Positions 1 through 8,148 are shown, counted from the first letter of the stretch. The stretch: DNA of 64,000 nucleotides from VXNE01 sp965205735 (GCA_965205735.1 OZ242179.1:868001-932000); one strand, 5' to 3'. Program-made: numbers and translations. The notes: generated by a model from the letters alone, not told the origin.

Positions 1-231
1 GAGGGCCATCGCGGGTGGATTAACTACCTCGCCGTGTCTCCGGACCATCGTCGGCAGGGTTTCGGACGCCGCATGATGGACGCTGCGGAGGAGCGCCTGC
101 GCGCCTTGGGCTGCCCCAAGATCAACCTGCAGATCAGGAGGTCGAATACCGGGGCAGTGGACTTCTATCGATCGCTCGGGTTCGGCGAGGACGACTCGAT
201 AAGCATGGGCAAACGGCTGGTGAACGACTAG
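1..231 (+). CDS. ypeA: GNAT acetyltransferase, YpeA-like (5' end outside window)
   Basis: The frame is open from base 1, so only the C-terminal 76 residues are here. They contain the acetyl-CoA pyrophosphate-loop motif RRQGFGR (about residues 17-23 of the fragment), preceded by GWINYLAV, and the C-terminal GNAT strand-helix NTGAVDFYRSLGF. The combination GWINYLAV / CPKINLQIR is characteristic of the small YpeA acetyltransferase group. GNAT enzymes move an acetyl group from acetyl-CoA to an amine; the substrate of this group is not known to me. An internal GTG at 34 could be called as a start but would cut into the conserved fold, so the true start lies upstream of the window. Confidence 0.85.
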   Translation, partial: EGHRGWINYLAVSPDHRRQGFGRRMMDAAEERLRALGCPKINLQIRRSNTGAVDFYRSLGFGEDDSISMGKRLVND

Positions 232-396
232 CAATCCGGCGTGTCACCCGAGACCATTGCTGCAAACCCGACCAAGCCCTTTCCGAAGACGCCTGACGTT
301 GCAGGGCCGCGTTCGCCGCACGCTAACCCCTGACACAATGACCGCCTGAACAATTGCTTGACACAAAGGGCGAATAAGAACAAGAGGACCCACGCG

Positions 397-655
397 TTGA
401 AACCCGCATTGATTTTCGACCTGGATGGAACGTTACTGACATCAACCCAATCCGTACACCCAGAGACGTCTGTATCTCTGTTGACATGCGCAAGACTTGG
501 TTTCGTCCTCGTCATCGCAACCGCCCGTCCCATTCGGGCAGTGGAACGTTTTGTAGCAGAGCAACTATTAGCACAGACGGCAACAATTACCTTGAACGGT
601 GCAGTCACCTATCCTAAAGGACCACACAGTAAACCGATTTTGAACGAGGAAAACG
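397..655 (+). pseudogene. N-terminal fragment of a Cof-type HAD hydrolase
   Basis: A TTG start at 397 preceded by AAGAGGA gives a protein opening with the HAD motif I DLDGTLL and, about 35 residues later, ATARP, as in Cof-type sugar/nucleotide phosphatases. Similarity stops after about 85 residues near LNGAVTYP, whereas the family runs to about 260-280 residues; motifs III and IV are missing. The frame runs on antisense through the converging hipA gene, which is not meaningful coding. Base composition is visibly more AT-rich than the neighbours. The simplest reading is that the 3' part was lost when the hipBA block was joined at about 655. A shorter functional protein is unlikely, because the second half of the active site is absent. 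Confidence 0.65.
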
Positions 656-659
656 GCCT

Positions 660-1970
660 TCACGCCCGCCGCGCACCCAACGCAAGCAGATGCGTCTTCG
701 CGATGCGTCCCACGTCCTCAGACGCCACCCCGGCTTGTGCAGCGAACCGCGGCCAATCCGCGACGGCCGAGACCACCTCGTCCACGATGCGGTCGGCGGC
801 CGGCTTCTTCAGCCCTGAAGTCATCGCGAAACGGAGCAGGTCAGCCCGCTCGAATCCCGATCGCTTGCCCGCCACGCTCATCTGGTGTTCGGCCGTCCAT
901 TCGCCGGACGGGTTGTAGGCGTAGGCCATGTCATAGGCCGGCGCCAGGCGCCACAAGCCGCTCCGGTCCATCAGGAACGAGATGTTCTTGACGTGGTCGT
1001 CCTGATTCCGGGCAACAACGTTGAACACCGTCCGGCGATACTGCTTTTCTACTGCCGCCATGCCCAGCCGGAGGCCGACAATCGTCTCGATTGCCTGCTC
1101 GTACGCATAGGCACCCGGCAAGTTGTAGTCGAAGTGCCGCAGCGCGCCCAGCGATTGCATGTGCATCTTGCGGCCGTTCGCGTCTCGGTCGAACCGCCGC
1201 GTCATGAAGTGGCTGCGCCCGTCCTCGTGGTGTAGCCGGCACGCCGACATCTCGACCCCCGCCGCCCGCGCCATCAGGGAATACGCGTACTCGATTCGGC
1301 CGAAGCCGAGCGAATCGACCAGGTCCCGGTCACGATAGTTAGTGACCCCGTCGAACTTGAGAATCCAGTGTTCGAACCCGGCTGCCGTGTCCACCTGGCC
1401 GGATCGGAACTCGCCAGTCTTCGGGTTCCAGGCGAGAACGGCTTTCGCGCGGGCACCACCGGCCGAGGTTCCGACGCTGAGGATGTCCTCAAGCGCCGCC
1501 TGGTCGTTGCCGCCACCCAGCCGTCCCGCCCGCCCGTCCCGCTCTCGCAGAACGCGATTCGCCAGGTCTACCAGCTGCGCGATCTCGATAGCGGATCGTT
1601 GGCCCCGCCCGCGAATCGCAGGCTGAAACTCGAGCGCGCCGATGCCGCAGGTCCCTATGTAGCACAGCCGGTCCACCGGACTGAACGACTCGGCGCTGCG
1701 TCCCGTCTCGGCCAGCCAGACGTCGATCAGGGCGCTACCGAAGCTGTCCGGCAGCGCGTCCGCCAAGAGGCCCGGCAGGCCCTTGAACGCATCACGGCCA
1801 ATCGCAGGGAACACGTACGGTGCCTCCCGCACCGGCATGACCACCGGAGAAAGCTCGATGCGAGCCGCAACGAAAGCTGGGTCGTATTGAAAGACGCCGA
1901 CGGTGCGCGCATCGTCCCAAGACACGGCACCGATCCGACGGCCCCAGAGGTTGACGCTCGCGTCAGTCAC
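660..1970 (-). CDS. hipA: HipA-family serine/threonine kinase toxin (module 1)
   Basis: 436 residues, the usual HipA length. Visible kinase features: the glycine-rich segment GTSAGGARAKA (about 167-177), HWILKFDG with the likely ATP-binding Lys205, MTRRFDR (256-262), the catalytic loop NQDDHVKN (322-329) and the metal-binding PAYDMAY (344-350). HipA kinases phosphorylate cytoplasmic targets such as glutamyl-tRNA synthetase and arrest growth; the target here is unknown. It overlaps the upstream antitoxin hipB by 8 bases, so the pair is translationally coupled. All key residues are present, so it looks functional. A second, clearly divergent HipA lies at 16941-18248. Confidence 0.9.
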   Translation of the reverse strand: MTDASVNLWGRRIGAVSWDDARTVGVFQYDPAFVAARIELSPVVMPVREAPYVFPAIGRDAFKGLPGLLADALPDSFGSALIDVWLAETGRSAESFSPVDRLCYIGTCGIGALEFQPAIRGRGQRSAIEIAQLVDLANRVLRERDGRAGRLGGGNDQAALEDILSVGTSAGGARAKAVLAWNPKTGEFRSGQVDTAAGFEHWILKFDGVTNYRDRDLVDSLGFGRIEYAYSLMARAAGVEMSACRLHHEDGRSHFMTRRFDRDANGRKMHMQSLGALRHFDYNLPGAYAYEQAIETIVGLRLGMAAVEKQYRRTVFNVVARNQDDHVKNISFLMDRSGLWRLAPAYDMAYAYNPSGEWTAEHQMSVAGKRSGFERADLLRFAMTSGLKKPAADRIVDEVVSAVADWPRFAAQAGVASEDVGRIAKTHLLALGARRA

Positions 1971-2322
1971 GCGATTCCTCGCCCCACGACCAGGGTGCTA
2001 CTCGCGGGCTATCCTTCGCGGGTCGCGCCCGTCGGCGTTCCGCCTGGCGGGCGTCTACCCGTTCGATGGGGCGGATGTCTCCCGACGGCACTGCATTGGC
2101 GATGCCGTCTCCCAAGCCGAGGGCGACCGCGATTCGCAGAAAACTATCGAGGGTGCATGGCTGGCCCGTCTCGAGCCGCCGGAGGGTGCGCAACGCGATC
2201 CCGGCGTTTAGAGCGAGCGCCTCCTGCGTCACGTTCCGGGCAAGGCGTAGCCGGGCCAGCCGGCCACCGATCTCGGATCTCAGCCCCTGCGCGGTTGACA
2301 GATTTGATCCAAAATCAGTCAT
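1963..2322 (-). CDS. hipB: HipB-like XRE antitoxin (module 1)
   Basis: 119 residues. The N-terminal half is an XRE-type helix-turn-helix: RLARLRLARNVTQEALA followed by IALRTLRRLETGQ (about residues 21-55), the pattern of HipB/Cro-type repressors. The C-terminal 45 residues are Arg/Pro-rich and probably flexible. It is first in the hipBA operon, overlaps hipA by 8 bases and would neutralise the kinase and repress the operon. The start is the ATG just downstream of an AT-rich promoter region that carries two matching inverted repeats, described separately. Confidence 0.85.
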   Translation of the reverse strand: MTDFGSNLSTAQGLRSEIGGRLARLRLARNVTQEALALNAGIALRTLRRLETGQPCTLDSFLRIAVALGLGDGIANAVPSGDIRPIERVDARQAERRRARPAKDSPRVAPWSWGEESRD

Positions 2323-2355
2323 ATATCACCTGTAATTCCCTTTAGTCACAATCAA

Positions 2356-2451
2356 AGGCTATTTTTTGCCTGTCAATATCTAACAGTTGCAATAGAGGTG
2401 ATCTCCTGCTCTTTATCGTAAAAAATCACATTTATAGGCGAACTATTGCCT
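2356..2451. promoter_or_regulatory. Candidate HipB operators of module 1
   Basis: In the AT-rich gap upstream of hipB there are two inverted repeats with the same architecture, AGGC-N8-GCCT, at 2356-2371 and 2436-2451. HipB-type repressors bind paired palindromes in front of their own operon, so these are plausible operator sites. The arms are only 4 bases, so this rests on the pair being alike and well placed, not on a long match. Confidence 0.4.
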
Positions 2452-2474
2452 TTTATACAGGTCAAAAGGAGACG

Positions 2475-2717
2475 GTGCGACAATTGGATGCATCTCATCA
2501 GTCCATGGGATTGGCGATCCATCTCGCGCAACCGGCCGCGCCGAAGCCGGATGAAGCCGCTTTCGCTACTTCTCGGGACGGCAAGGCGTTTGTCGCAGGC
2601 AGCAGCGAGGGATGGCGACGAGCGGCTGTCGCGAGCGGGACGGACCCCGATGCCGCGCGCGTTGCGGCAAAACGTACAGCCGCCCTTTACACGGGCGAGT
2701 CCGCAGAGCCCGACTGA
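2475..2717 (+). CDS. Small hypothetical protein, divergent from hipBA
   Basis: An 80-codon frame from a GTG, with AAAAGGAG a few bases upstream (spacing is tight; TTG at 2484 is an alternative start). The product is Ala/Asp-rich, has no membrane segment and matches no family I recognise. It ends 34 bases before the ankyrin gene and reads in the same direction, so the two could share a transcript. It could equally be leader sequence for the ankyrin gene. Confidence 0.3.
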   Translation: MRQLDASHQSMGLAIHLAQPAAPKPDEAAFATSRDGKAFVAGSSEGWRRAAVASGTDPDAARVAAKRTAALYTGESAEPD

Positions 2718-2751
2718 TGCACGAGTTCGATGTGAAGCACAGGTATCCAAC

Positions 2752-3738
2752 TTGACCGAATACGCTCTCGCGAAAGCCGTCTCGGCCGCCCGCGACGGCG
2801 AAGTCGACACGCTCGCGGCCGTGCTCGCCCGTTCACCGGAAGTCGTCTCCGCCATCGACGCCGACGGGCGGACGCTGTTGGATCTCGCCTGCCGGGCGGC
2901 CACGGGGGACATTGCGATCCCCCTCGATCCCGGAACGCCCGGCCAGCATGGGGCGGTCGATCTGATATTGCAGGCGAGCGCGGACCCGTCCGCTGCCGAC
3001 AGCAACGGTTGGACGCCACTGCATACCGCAGGCATGGCCGGTCACTCGGACCTGGCGAGACGGCTCCTCGAAGCAGGTGCTTCTCCCGAAACAAACGCCT
3101 ACGGAAAGGCAGGCGGGTCGCCCCTGTCGTACGCCCTGTTCTACGCCAAGGCCTACATGGGCGAGGTGCTCACGCCGCCCTATCCCGACAACCTCCGCAC
3201 CGCCGCTGGGTTAGGGAACGATCTCGGCCGGTTCATCAAGGGCGACGAACTGACACCCGATGCGTACTTCGGCCTCGACTTCTACGCCCCGGAGTTCTTT
3301 CCGACCTGGAACCGCACCTTCGAGCGCCAGGAAGTGTTAGACGAGGCATTGACATGGGCAGCGCGAAACAACCAGTGCGAAGCCATGGCCGCGCTGGTGG
3401 CGCTCGGCGCCGACGTCAATGCAAATCCCTTTCGCGGCACGCCGCTGCTGTGGGCCTGCTACAGCGACAAGTTGGAGGCCGCCACCTGGCTACTCGACCA
3501 CGGGGCGGATCCCGATCTGCGCCACGACTGGGGCGGAGAAGGCCACGGGGTCGATGCGGTGGCCATGCACCTGGCGGCACAGCACAACTGCGTCGGCTGC
3601 CTGGACCTGCTCCTAGACCGAGGGGCGGACCCCACCATAGTGGACGGAGCGCACGGCGGCACGCCAGCCGGCTGGGCGGAATACGGGGGCGCGACCGAGG
3701 CGCTCGCAATATTGAAACGGCGGCTGAAATCAGGCTGA
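2752..3738 (+). CDS. Ankyrin-repeat protein
   Basis: About 328 residues from a TTG at 2752; longer in-frame starts exist upstream but add Arg-rich sequence without ankyrin character. Ankyrin units are clear: GWTPLHTAGMAGHSDLARRL with LEAGASPETN, later AALVALGADVNANPFRGTP with LLWACYSDKLEAATWLLDHG, and CLDLLLDRGADPTIVDG. A non-repeat insert (about residues 150-210, DAYFGLDFYAPEFFPTWNR) separates the two blocks. Ankyrin proteins bind other proteins; no partner can be inferred. No signal peptide is seen, so it is probably cytoplasmic. A decayed duplicate lies about 1 kb downstream (4716-5394), which shows that the gene was once duplicated in tandem. Confidence 0.8.
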   Translation: MTEYALAKAVSAARDGEVDTLAAVLARSPEVVSAIDADGRTLLDLACRAATGDIAIPLDPGTPGQHGAVDLILQASADPSAADSNGWTPLHTAGMAGHSDLARRLLEAGASPETNAYGKAGGSPLSYALFYAKAYMGEVLTPPYPDNLRTAAGLGNDLGRFIKGDELTPDAYFGLDFYAPEFFPTWNRTFERQEVLDEALTWAARNNQCEAMAALVALGADVNANPFRGTPLLWACYSDKLEAATWLLDHGADPDLRHDWGGEGHGVDAVAMHLAAQHNCVGCLDLLLDRGADPTIVDGAHGGTPAGWAEYGGATEALAILKRRLKSG

Positions 3739-3875
3739 AGGGAAGCGCCATTTTCGACCAAAAGCGGTTGTTCCATGAACGATGCGCGGAATCGAGCCAG
3801 GAGCTTTCGACAGGGGAACATGAGGGACACCCTCCTAGAAAAAGTGCGCAGCCGAAGGTGCCGCCGCGGGCACTT

Positions 3876-4538
3876 TCATGGGCAATCTTCGACTATGACT
3901 GGGACCTCGACCGCCTCGAATCCTTGACTGCCACGACTTACAAGAAACAACTGAACTTGCCCACTACCGCAGTTGGCGTTTACAAAGACAGGTTGCACTT
4001 CAATCGGGGCAGAGTTGTCGGTCTTCCACCAATACCACGTCAACAGCCAGCCGATCGGACTTTTCGTGGCCTGCTCCAAGCTGTCCTGGAGCTTCAAATG
4101 TCGCAGCACGAATCGGCTGTTAGACGGCGAAAGTTCCGCATGCTCCAAAGTCATGTCACTGGCTGACTCCAGGAGCTTGGCAAACGACTCCTGCGCAGCT
4201 CTCTCGGACTCCTCCAGTTCGTTTTCCTGTTGTTCTGTTTCGTCCACCGGGTCGGACAATCCTGCCTCCAGAAACCTTCGCGCCAGATACCTTCGCATTC
4301 GCAAGGTTTGTTCAACTTCGGCTACGAAGTCCCATTGCTCCAGGATCGATAAGGAGTCGAACGTTCCATCGGCCAGTCGACGGTGGTGTTCAGGGACGGC
4401 TTCCCGCAGTGCCTCCAGGGACGGAGCCAGTTCCCGAGCGGTCCGGGCGTCCCCAATATCCTCTAAATCACACCCGGTCAACATGACACAAATCGAGCCT
4501 ATCCCGAGGATTGCTGTGATCGCCTGGGCGGGCTTCAT
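3876..4538 (-). CDS. Lipoprotein of a local three-member family (member 1)
   Basis: 220 residues with a lipoprotein signal peptide: hydrophobic ITAILGIGSICVM, then lipobox LTGC with Cys at about residue 23. After the Cys comes a block shared with the genes at 7750 and 8177: IGDARTARELAPSLEALRE and HHRRLADGTFDSLSILEQWD. The middle is acidic and probably coiled (ETEQQENELEESE). The C-terminal 80 residues, including two Cys (NANCGSG and VEDCP), are absent from the two shorter relatives. I do not recognise the family. It is probably anchored in an outer or inner membrane leaflet facing the periplasm. It stands alone on this strand. Confidence 0.65.
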   Translation of the reverse strand: MKPAQAITAILGIGSICVMLTGCDLEDIGDARTARELAPSLEALREAVPEHHRRLADGTFDSLSILEQWDFVAEVEQTLRMRRYLARRFLEAGLSDPVDETEQQENELEESERAAQESFAKLLESASDMTLEHAELSPSNSRFVLRHLKLQDSLEQATKSPIGWLLTWYWWKTDNSAPIEVQPVFVNANCGSGQVQLFLVSRGSQGFEAVEVPVIVEDCP

Positions 4539-4784
4539 CGCCTGATGTTAGTGCGGTCGGATGGGCGCATCAAGGCGAAAACGCGAGGAACGAAGCTATG
4601 CGCTGAAGAGTCTGCCGCAGATCTACGCTACGGATTTTGACGATCAACGGGCGGCAGCCCCTGACTCGACCTGCATGGAACCGAATTTCCGCCCGAGGAA
4701 GGCTCAAGCTAAAGCGACGCCTACTCGGGTCTTCACTATTACGCCTCCGGAGTCCTTTACGACCTGGAGCCGCACCTTCGAGCG

Positions 4785-5030
4785 CTAGTGCTCCGTCAAA
4801 CCTAAATCTACGGGTATCTGCGGGTCTTTTTGGCCCCTGGTGAAGGCTCCTTTCATGCGAGGGGTCCCCCTCGCGCTCCCCGGCTGAAGGGGTGCCCCCT
4901 CGCGCTCCCCGGCTGAAGGCTCCGTTGCTCCTCCTTGTGTGGGGCCTGCCACACCGCGTCGTCGCGCCTCGCCAGGAACCAAAAATCCCTCGCAGCTACA
5001 CTCGCATTTTTAGGCTTGACGGAACACTAG
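4785..5030. mobile_element. CTAG-flanked miniature element, family 3 copy A
   Basis: A 238-base element (4789-5026) flanked by CTAG on each side. The ends are inverted repeats: TGCTCCGTCAAACCTAAA at the left, and the right end reads TGTTCCGTCAAGCCTAAA when complemented (16 of 18 identical). Inside are two copies of a unit containing CCCCTCGCGCTCCCCGGCTG; GCGAGGGG and CCCCTCGC can pair as a hairpin. There is no transposase gene, so it is non-autonomous. A second copy lies at 63360-63616. It is inserted in the ankyrin relic. Confidence 0.75.
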
Positions 5031-5128
5031 GAGCCTTCAGCCCACTGGATTACAGTGCGCCCGTGACGCCCAGGGAACTCCGACGTTGCAAGTCCTCCAG
5101 CAGTGGCGGCAGTGTTGTTCCATGCAAG
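5031..5128. repeat. 98-base repeat module, uninterrupted copy
   Basis: This stretch, starting GAGCCTTCAGCCCACTGG and ending GTTGTTCCATGCAAG, reappears in reverse orientation around the family 3 element at 63301-63660. There it is split in two by the miniature element. Here it is whole (junction GACGCCCAGGGAAC) and lies next to the element. It is therefore a repeat family of its own, inserted in the ankyrin relic. Confidence 0.65.
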
Positions 5129-5484
5129 GTGCTCGACGAGGCACTGACATTGGGGGGCGCGAAACAACCAGTGCGAGGCCATGGTCGCACTGGTGGCGCT
5201 TGGGACGACGTCAATGCAAATCCCTTTCGCGGAACGCCGCTCCTGTGGGCCTGCTACAGCGATATGGTTAGGGCGCAACGTGGCTGCTCGACCACGGCGC
5301 CTTGGCCCAGCCGGCTGGCGTGGCGCCGTGTGCTCGGTCGACGATCAGCGGCGCGATCGAGGCGCTCGACGTGTTGAAGCGGCGGCTCAAATGAGGTTCC
5401 CAGCCCGACGGACGGATTGAGCGTTTACTTACAGAAGGTATTACCATTAATATTGATGGCTAAACCTTCAATTGCAGGCTTGCC

Positions 5485-5838
5485 ATGAATCCCGTACTTG
5501 AAGCCGCATTGGGCAATCGCACGGCCGCTTGGGCGCTTTTGTTTCTCGCGGCTTATGGCGAAGGCCATGCAAACAGGATTGCGAATACCTACGGCTTGGC
5601 CGTCAGCGTTGTGCGGGACCAACTCCTGCGCCTGGAGGCCAACGGTGTTCTGGTCAGCCGCATGATTGGCCGAGCACGCGTGTTCCAGTTCAATGAAAGA
5701 AACCCAACGGCAAAGAATTTACGTGTCTTTCTGCGGGAAGAGATCGACCTATTACCCCAAAGTGAAGTGAGACGCTATTTCCGTCAAAGACAACGGCCTC
5801 GTCGAACGACGAAGCCGCTGTCAATCGCTGCCGAATGA
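5485..5838 (+). CDS. Winged-helix regulator/antitoxin candidate
   Basis: 117 residues. A compact winged helix covers about residues 12-75: AAWALLFLAAYGEGHANRIA, then YGLAVSVVRDQLLRLEANGV and LVSRMIGRARVFQFN, with a basic tail. Such small single-domain wHTH proteins regulate the nucleotidyltransferase-like gene they are paired with. Its stop overlaps the start of the next gene (ATGA at 5835-5838), so the two form one operon. By arrangement this resembles AbiEi/AbiEii-like or MNT-type toxin-antitoxin pairs, with this gene in the antitoxin/repressor position. The function is inferred from context. Confidence 0.7.
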   Translation: MNPVLEAALGNRTAAWALLFLAAYGEGHANRIANTYGLAVSVVRDQLLRLEANGVLVSRMIGRARVFQFNERNPTAKNLRVFLREEIDLLPQSEVRRYFRQRQRPRRTTKPLSIAAE

Positions 5839-6398
5839 TTACCCGCGACACGACCCTGGAAGAACTCGCGGCTTTGATCAGCCAAACCCTGGGCGCCTGC
5901 GGCATCACCGCAACGCTATCCGGCGGTAGTGCGGTTTCGATCTATGCGAACAACGAATACGAAAGCGCAGACCTGGACTTCGTGACCTCCAGCGCGCACG
6001 CCGCTCTTGAAGAGGCAATCAGACCCTTGGGCTTCCGACCTAGCGGAAACATTCGGCAATTCGAACACCCCGATACCGAGTGGTTCGTAGAGTTCCCGCC
6101 GGGGCCGCTAGCGTTCGGCAATATGCTGGTACAGCATGAGGACGTACCCGAGCTTTCTACGCAGTACGGGCCGTTGCGGATTGTTACTCCCACACTGAGC
6201 ATCATTGATCGGCTGGCGGCTTACTATTACTTCACCGACAATCCGTCCTGGGATCAGGCGGTGATGGTCGCAAGGCACGAAAGGGTGAACTGGGCCGACG
6301 TATACGCTTGGGTCGAGAGTGAAGGCCATCTCCGCGCGGACATTGACCGCCTCCAGCGGCAGGCCCGCCGTGGCCTTCCGCGCACCCCTGACCTCTAG
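5835..6398 (+). CDS. Nucleotidyltransferase-fold protein, partner of wHTH
   Basis: 187 residues. The nucleotidyltransferase signature is present: SGGSAVSIY (29-37) followed by ESADLDFV with Asp46 and Asp48 as likely metal ligands. The later segment TPTLSIIDRLAAYYYFTDNP with HERVNWADVYAW matches the helical tail of AbiEii-like/DUF6036-like proteins. Such enzymes transfer nucleotides to tRNA or proteins and often act as toxins. It overlaps the wHTH gene by 4 bases. Its TAG stop lies in the CTAG (6395-6398) that borders the adjacent mobile element; the target duplication keeps the stop intact. Confidence 0.7.
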   Translation: MITRDTTLEELAALISQTLGACGITATLSGGSAVSIYANNEYESADLDFVTSSAHAALEEAIRPLGFRPSGNIRQFEHPDTEWFVEFPPGPLAFGNMLVQHEDVPELSTQYGPLRIVTPTLSIIDRLAAYYYFTDNPSWDQAVMVARHERVNWADVYAWVESEGHLRADIDRLQRQARRGLPRTPDL

Positions 6399-6643
6399 CC
6401 CGCATATCTCACCAAGGGCCGCGATGATCGCGCAGGATTTTGCCCGCAGGCGCGTGCTCGGGAGCGGAAGCATAGCCACCGCTTATGGTGTAGCGACCAC
6501 GTGCGCGCATGCGGGCAAAAGACCAGCGAGGGCGCGGCCAGCGCAATTTGTTTCCGGCAGAAGCTCTGAAAACGCAAATAACCTATTGAAACCAACTAAC
6601 ATTCAATTGATCAACAAGCGACTTGGTGAGATATGCGGGCTAG
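6395..6643. mobile_element. CTAG-flanked 241-base miniature element, family 1 copy 1
   Basis: The element (6399-6639) has perfect 18-base terminal inverted repeats, CCCGCATATCTCACCAAG, and CTAG on both sides (6395-6398 and 6640-6643). It is identical base for base to 19177-19417, which implies recent movement. The left two thirds are GC-rich and the right third AT-rich. It has no coding capacity for a transposase, so it would need one in trans. It sits exactly at the stop codon of the nucleotidyltransferase gene. Confidence 0.85.
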
Positions 6644-6674
6644 GCGTCGCTATGCGCGATGCGCCGTCTGCGCG

Positions 6675-7733
6675 TCACCGATGTCCGGTTCCGGCAAAAT
6701 TGCAAGTGCCCTTCCGCTTTTTGATGTGTACGGACCTGATTGCGCGCAGCCATAGTCGCAGCGCGCGAATGCGCGGCCCGCTCCTGAGCGCATGGTGCTG
6801 GTTGAATGGGTACTGGTGCTCGCGCGACTCGAAGGCCGGCGGCAACATCAAGTCTGGCGGCCTCTCAACCAACGGGCCAAGAACGTCCCCAAGTCGCGGC
6901 AAGCGATCTTCCGGACGCACCGTCTGGACTTCAAGACCCGGTTCGTCCCGGATTGCGGAGATAAGTTCCCTGCTTCCCGCCACGAGGGTGGCCTCCGCAT
7001 GGATTTCCGCCGCCAGGCACCAGCTTCGGTCGTCCGGCCACACCAGGTTGGCCGTCTTGAACTCCAGACGTGAATCAATCGAATCCGTTAGTTGTTCGAC
7101 CGCGCCCCGATATAGGAGCCAACGACGATGCGGCGTGGCGATCGAGGCGCCACGGGATTCGTCTTCCGAGAAGAACCCGTCCCAGATTCCGAACCAGCAG
7201 GAATCCGGTGTCGAAGTGACGGCTCCCAGTAGTCTGGCCAAGGACAGGGCCGACTCAGGCTGTAACGACCGGTGTGGCGCCCTGATCCAGACGTCGCCGG
7301 GGCGGATCAGTGGAGTCAGGCCGTCATCTCCGCTTACCGGGTCGACGATCCAACCGTCGTCTCCCAGCCGACGGTACTGGGTCGGGCGTGACATGGAAAT
7401 GCCAAGGACGCGTTGTGAAGCACTGCCGTAAATTACGGGAACTGTGGCGACCCCGACGTCCGACCATCGCACCGGCACAGACTGTTCCCACCCAGCCTGG
7501 AAGTCCTTCAGATTGTCTGCCGTGCAGATGCACCGCCGTGCCGGGTGGAGGATGGCCACACAGGCTTCGAAGTCCGACGGAACGACGCTGGAAACCCTGC
7601 CGAAGTCACCACGGCGTAGCGCTTCCGCCACCCATTCGGCGTCCTGGGCGCTCTTCGCCGGTTCAAACCCCGCCATGGATTCCTTCGAACTGGGCGTTCG
7701 AACAACCAGTTTCAACCTGGGTCGGCGGCTCAT
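6675..7733 (-). CDS. Conserved hypothetical protein
   Basis: About 352 residues from the ATG at 7733 (MSRRPRLKLVVR); an upstream start at 7763 would overlap the lipoprotein gene by 14 bases. It has no membrane span or signal. Recognisable but unnamed motifs are CVAILHPARR (about 58-67), SCWFGIWDGFF and PHRRWLLYRGAV, followed by a basic tail (RALRLWLRAIRSVHIKKRK) that may be read-through sequence. Similar unannotated proteins with a WFGIWDG-type motif exist, to my recollection, mainly in actinobacteria, but I cannot name a function. The lipoprotein genes upstream run in the same direction, so it may be their operon partner. Confidence 0.55.
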   Translation of the reverse strand: MSRRPRLKLVVRTPSSKESMAGFEPAKSAQDAEWVAEALRRGDFGRVSSVVPSDFEACVAILHPARRCICTADNLKDFQAGWEQSVPVRWSDVGVATVPVIYGSASQRVLGISMSRPTQYRRLGDDGWIVDPVSGDDGLTPLIRPGDVWIRAPHRSLQPESALSLARLLGAVTSTPDSCWFGIWDGFFSEDESRGASIATPHRRWLLYRGAVEQLTDSIDSRLEFKTANLVWPDDRSWCLAAEIHAEATLVAGSRELISAIRDEPGLEVQTVRPEDRLPRLGDVLGPLVERPPDLMLPPAFESREHQYPFNQHHALRSGPRIRALRLWLRAIRSVHIKKRKGTCNFAGTGHR

Positions 7734-7749
7734 GCGAGAATCGGACCCG

Positions 7750-8148
7750 TTAACGCAGAGCACCGTCCGCGCTCTTCAGCGACACCAAAATCATCTCGCG
7801 CCAAGCCGCCAGCCGCTGTTCAGCGACGTCAGGTTCCAAGGTTTCGATTGAATCCTGAAATTCGATGGCCGCCCGCCGCATCGCTGCGTCGGACTCCGCA
7901 CGCCCGGCCTCGCGCCTTTGCCACACGAGATCCTGAATCTCGTCCACGAAGTCCCGCTGCTCCATGAACGAAAGGGCGTCAAACGTGCCGTCGGCCAGGC
8001 GACCGTAGTGTTCCGGCGCCAAGTCACGCAGCGGTTCCAGCGACGGGGCCAGTTCAGCGCCTGTTCTCGCGTCACCGATACTCCCGATACCGCAGGCGGC
8101 CACCGCCAGGCAAATCGCCCCGAGTGCAAATGTCCGCACGCCGTTCAC
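7750..8148 (-). CDS. Lipoprotein of a local three-member family (member 2)
   Basis: 132 residues. The signal peptide TFALGAICLAVAAC places the lipobox Cys at about residue 19. The mature part opens with the family block IGDARTGAELAPSLEPL and HYGRLADGTFDALSFMEQRD, then a charged helix-rich region (QRREAGRAESDAAMRRAA). It corresponds to the N-terminal two thirds of the 3876 gene but lacks its two-Cys tail. It lies between a broken relative (8177-8645) and the hypothetical gene at 6675, all on one strand with gaps under 30 bases. Function unknown; an envelope location is expected. Confidence 0.65.
   Translation of the reverse strand: MNGVRTFALGAICLAVAACGIGSIGDARTGAELAPSLEPLRDLAPEHYGRLADGTFDALSFMEQRDFVDEIQDLVWQRREAGRAESDAAMRRAAIEFQDSIETLEPDVAEQRLAAWREMILVSLKSADGALR

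Larger units (their letters stand above)
4716..5394 (+). pseudogene. Decayed second copy of the ankyrin gene
   Basis: 4716-4784 matches the insert region of the intact gene (about 3262-3330; DAYSGLHYYAS against DAYFGLDFYAP, then CGCACCTTCGAGCG in both). 5129-5394 matches about 3334-3736, including the identical stretch TCAATGCAAATCCCTTTCGC and the closing TTGAAGCGGCGGCT. Frameshifts and a roughly 150-base internal deletion break the frame. Between the two blocks sits inserted repeat DNA (4785-5128). The N-terminal third of the gene is missing. This is clearly a relic. Confidence 0.8.

Noticed and set aside
6319..7431. Long plus-strand frame crossing the 241-base element
   Set aside because: Starts in the nucleotidyltransferase gene out of frame, runs through the mobile element and antisense through the 6675 gene; chimeric.
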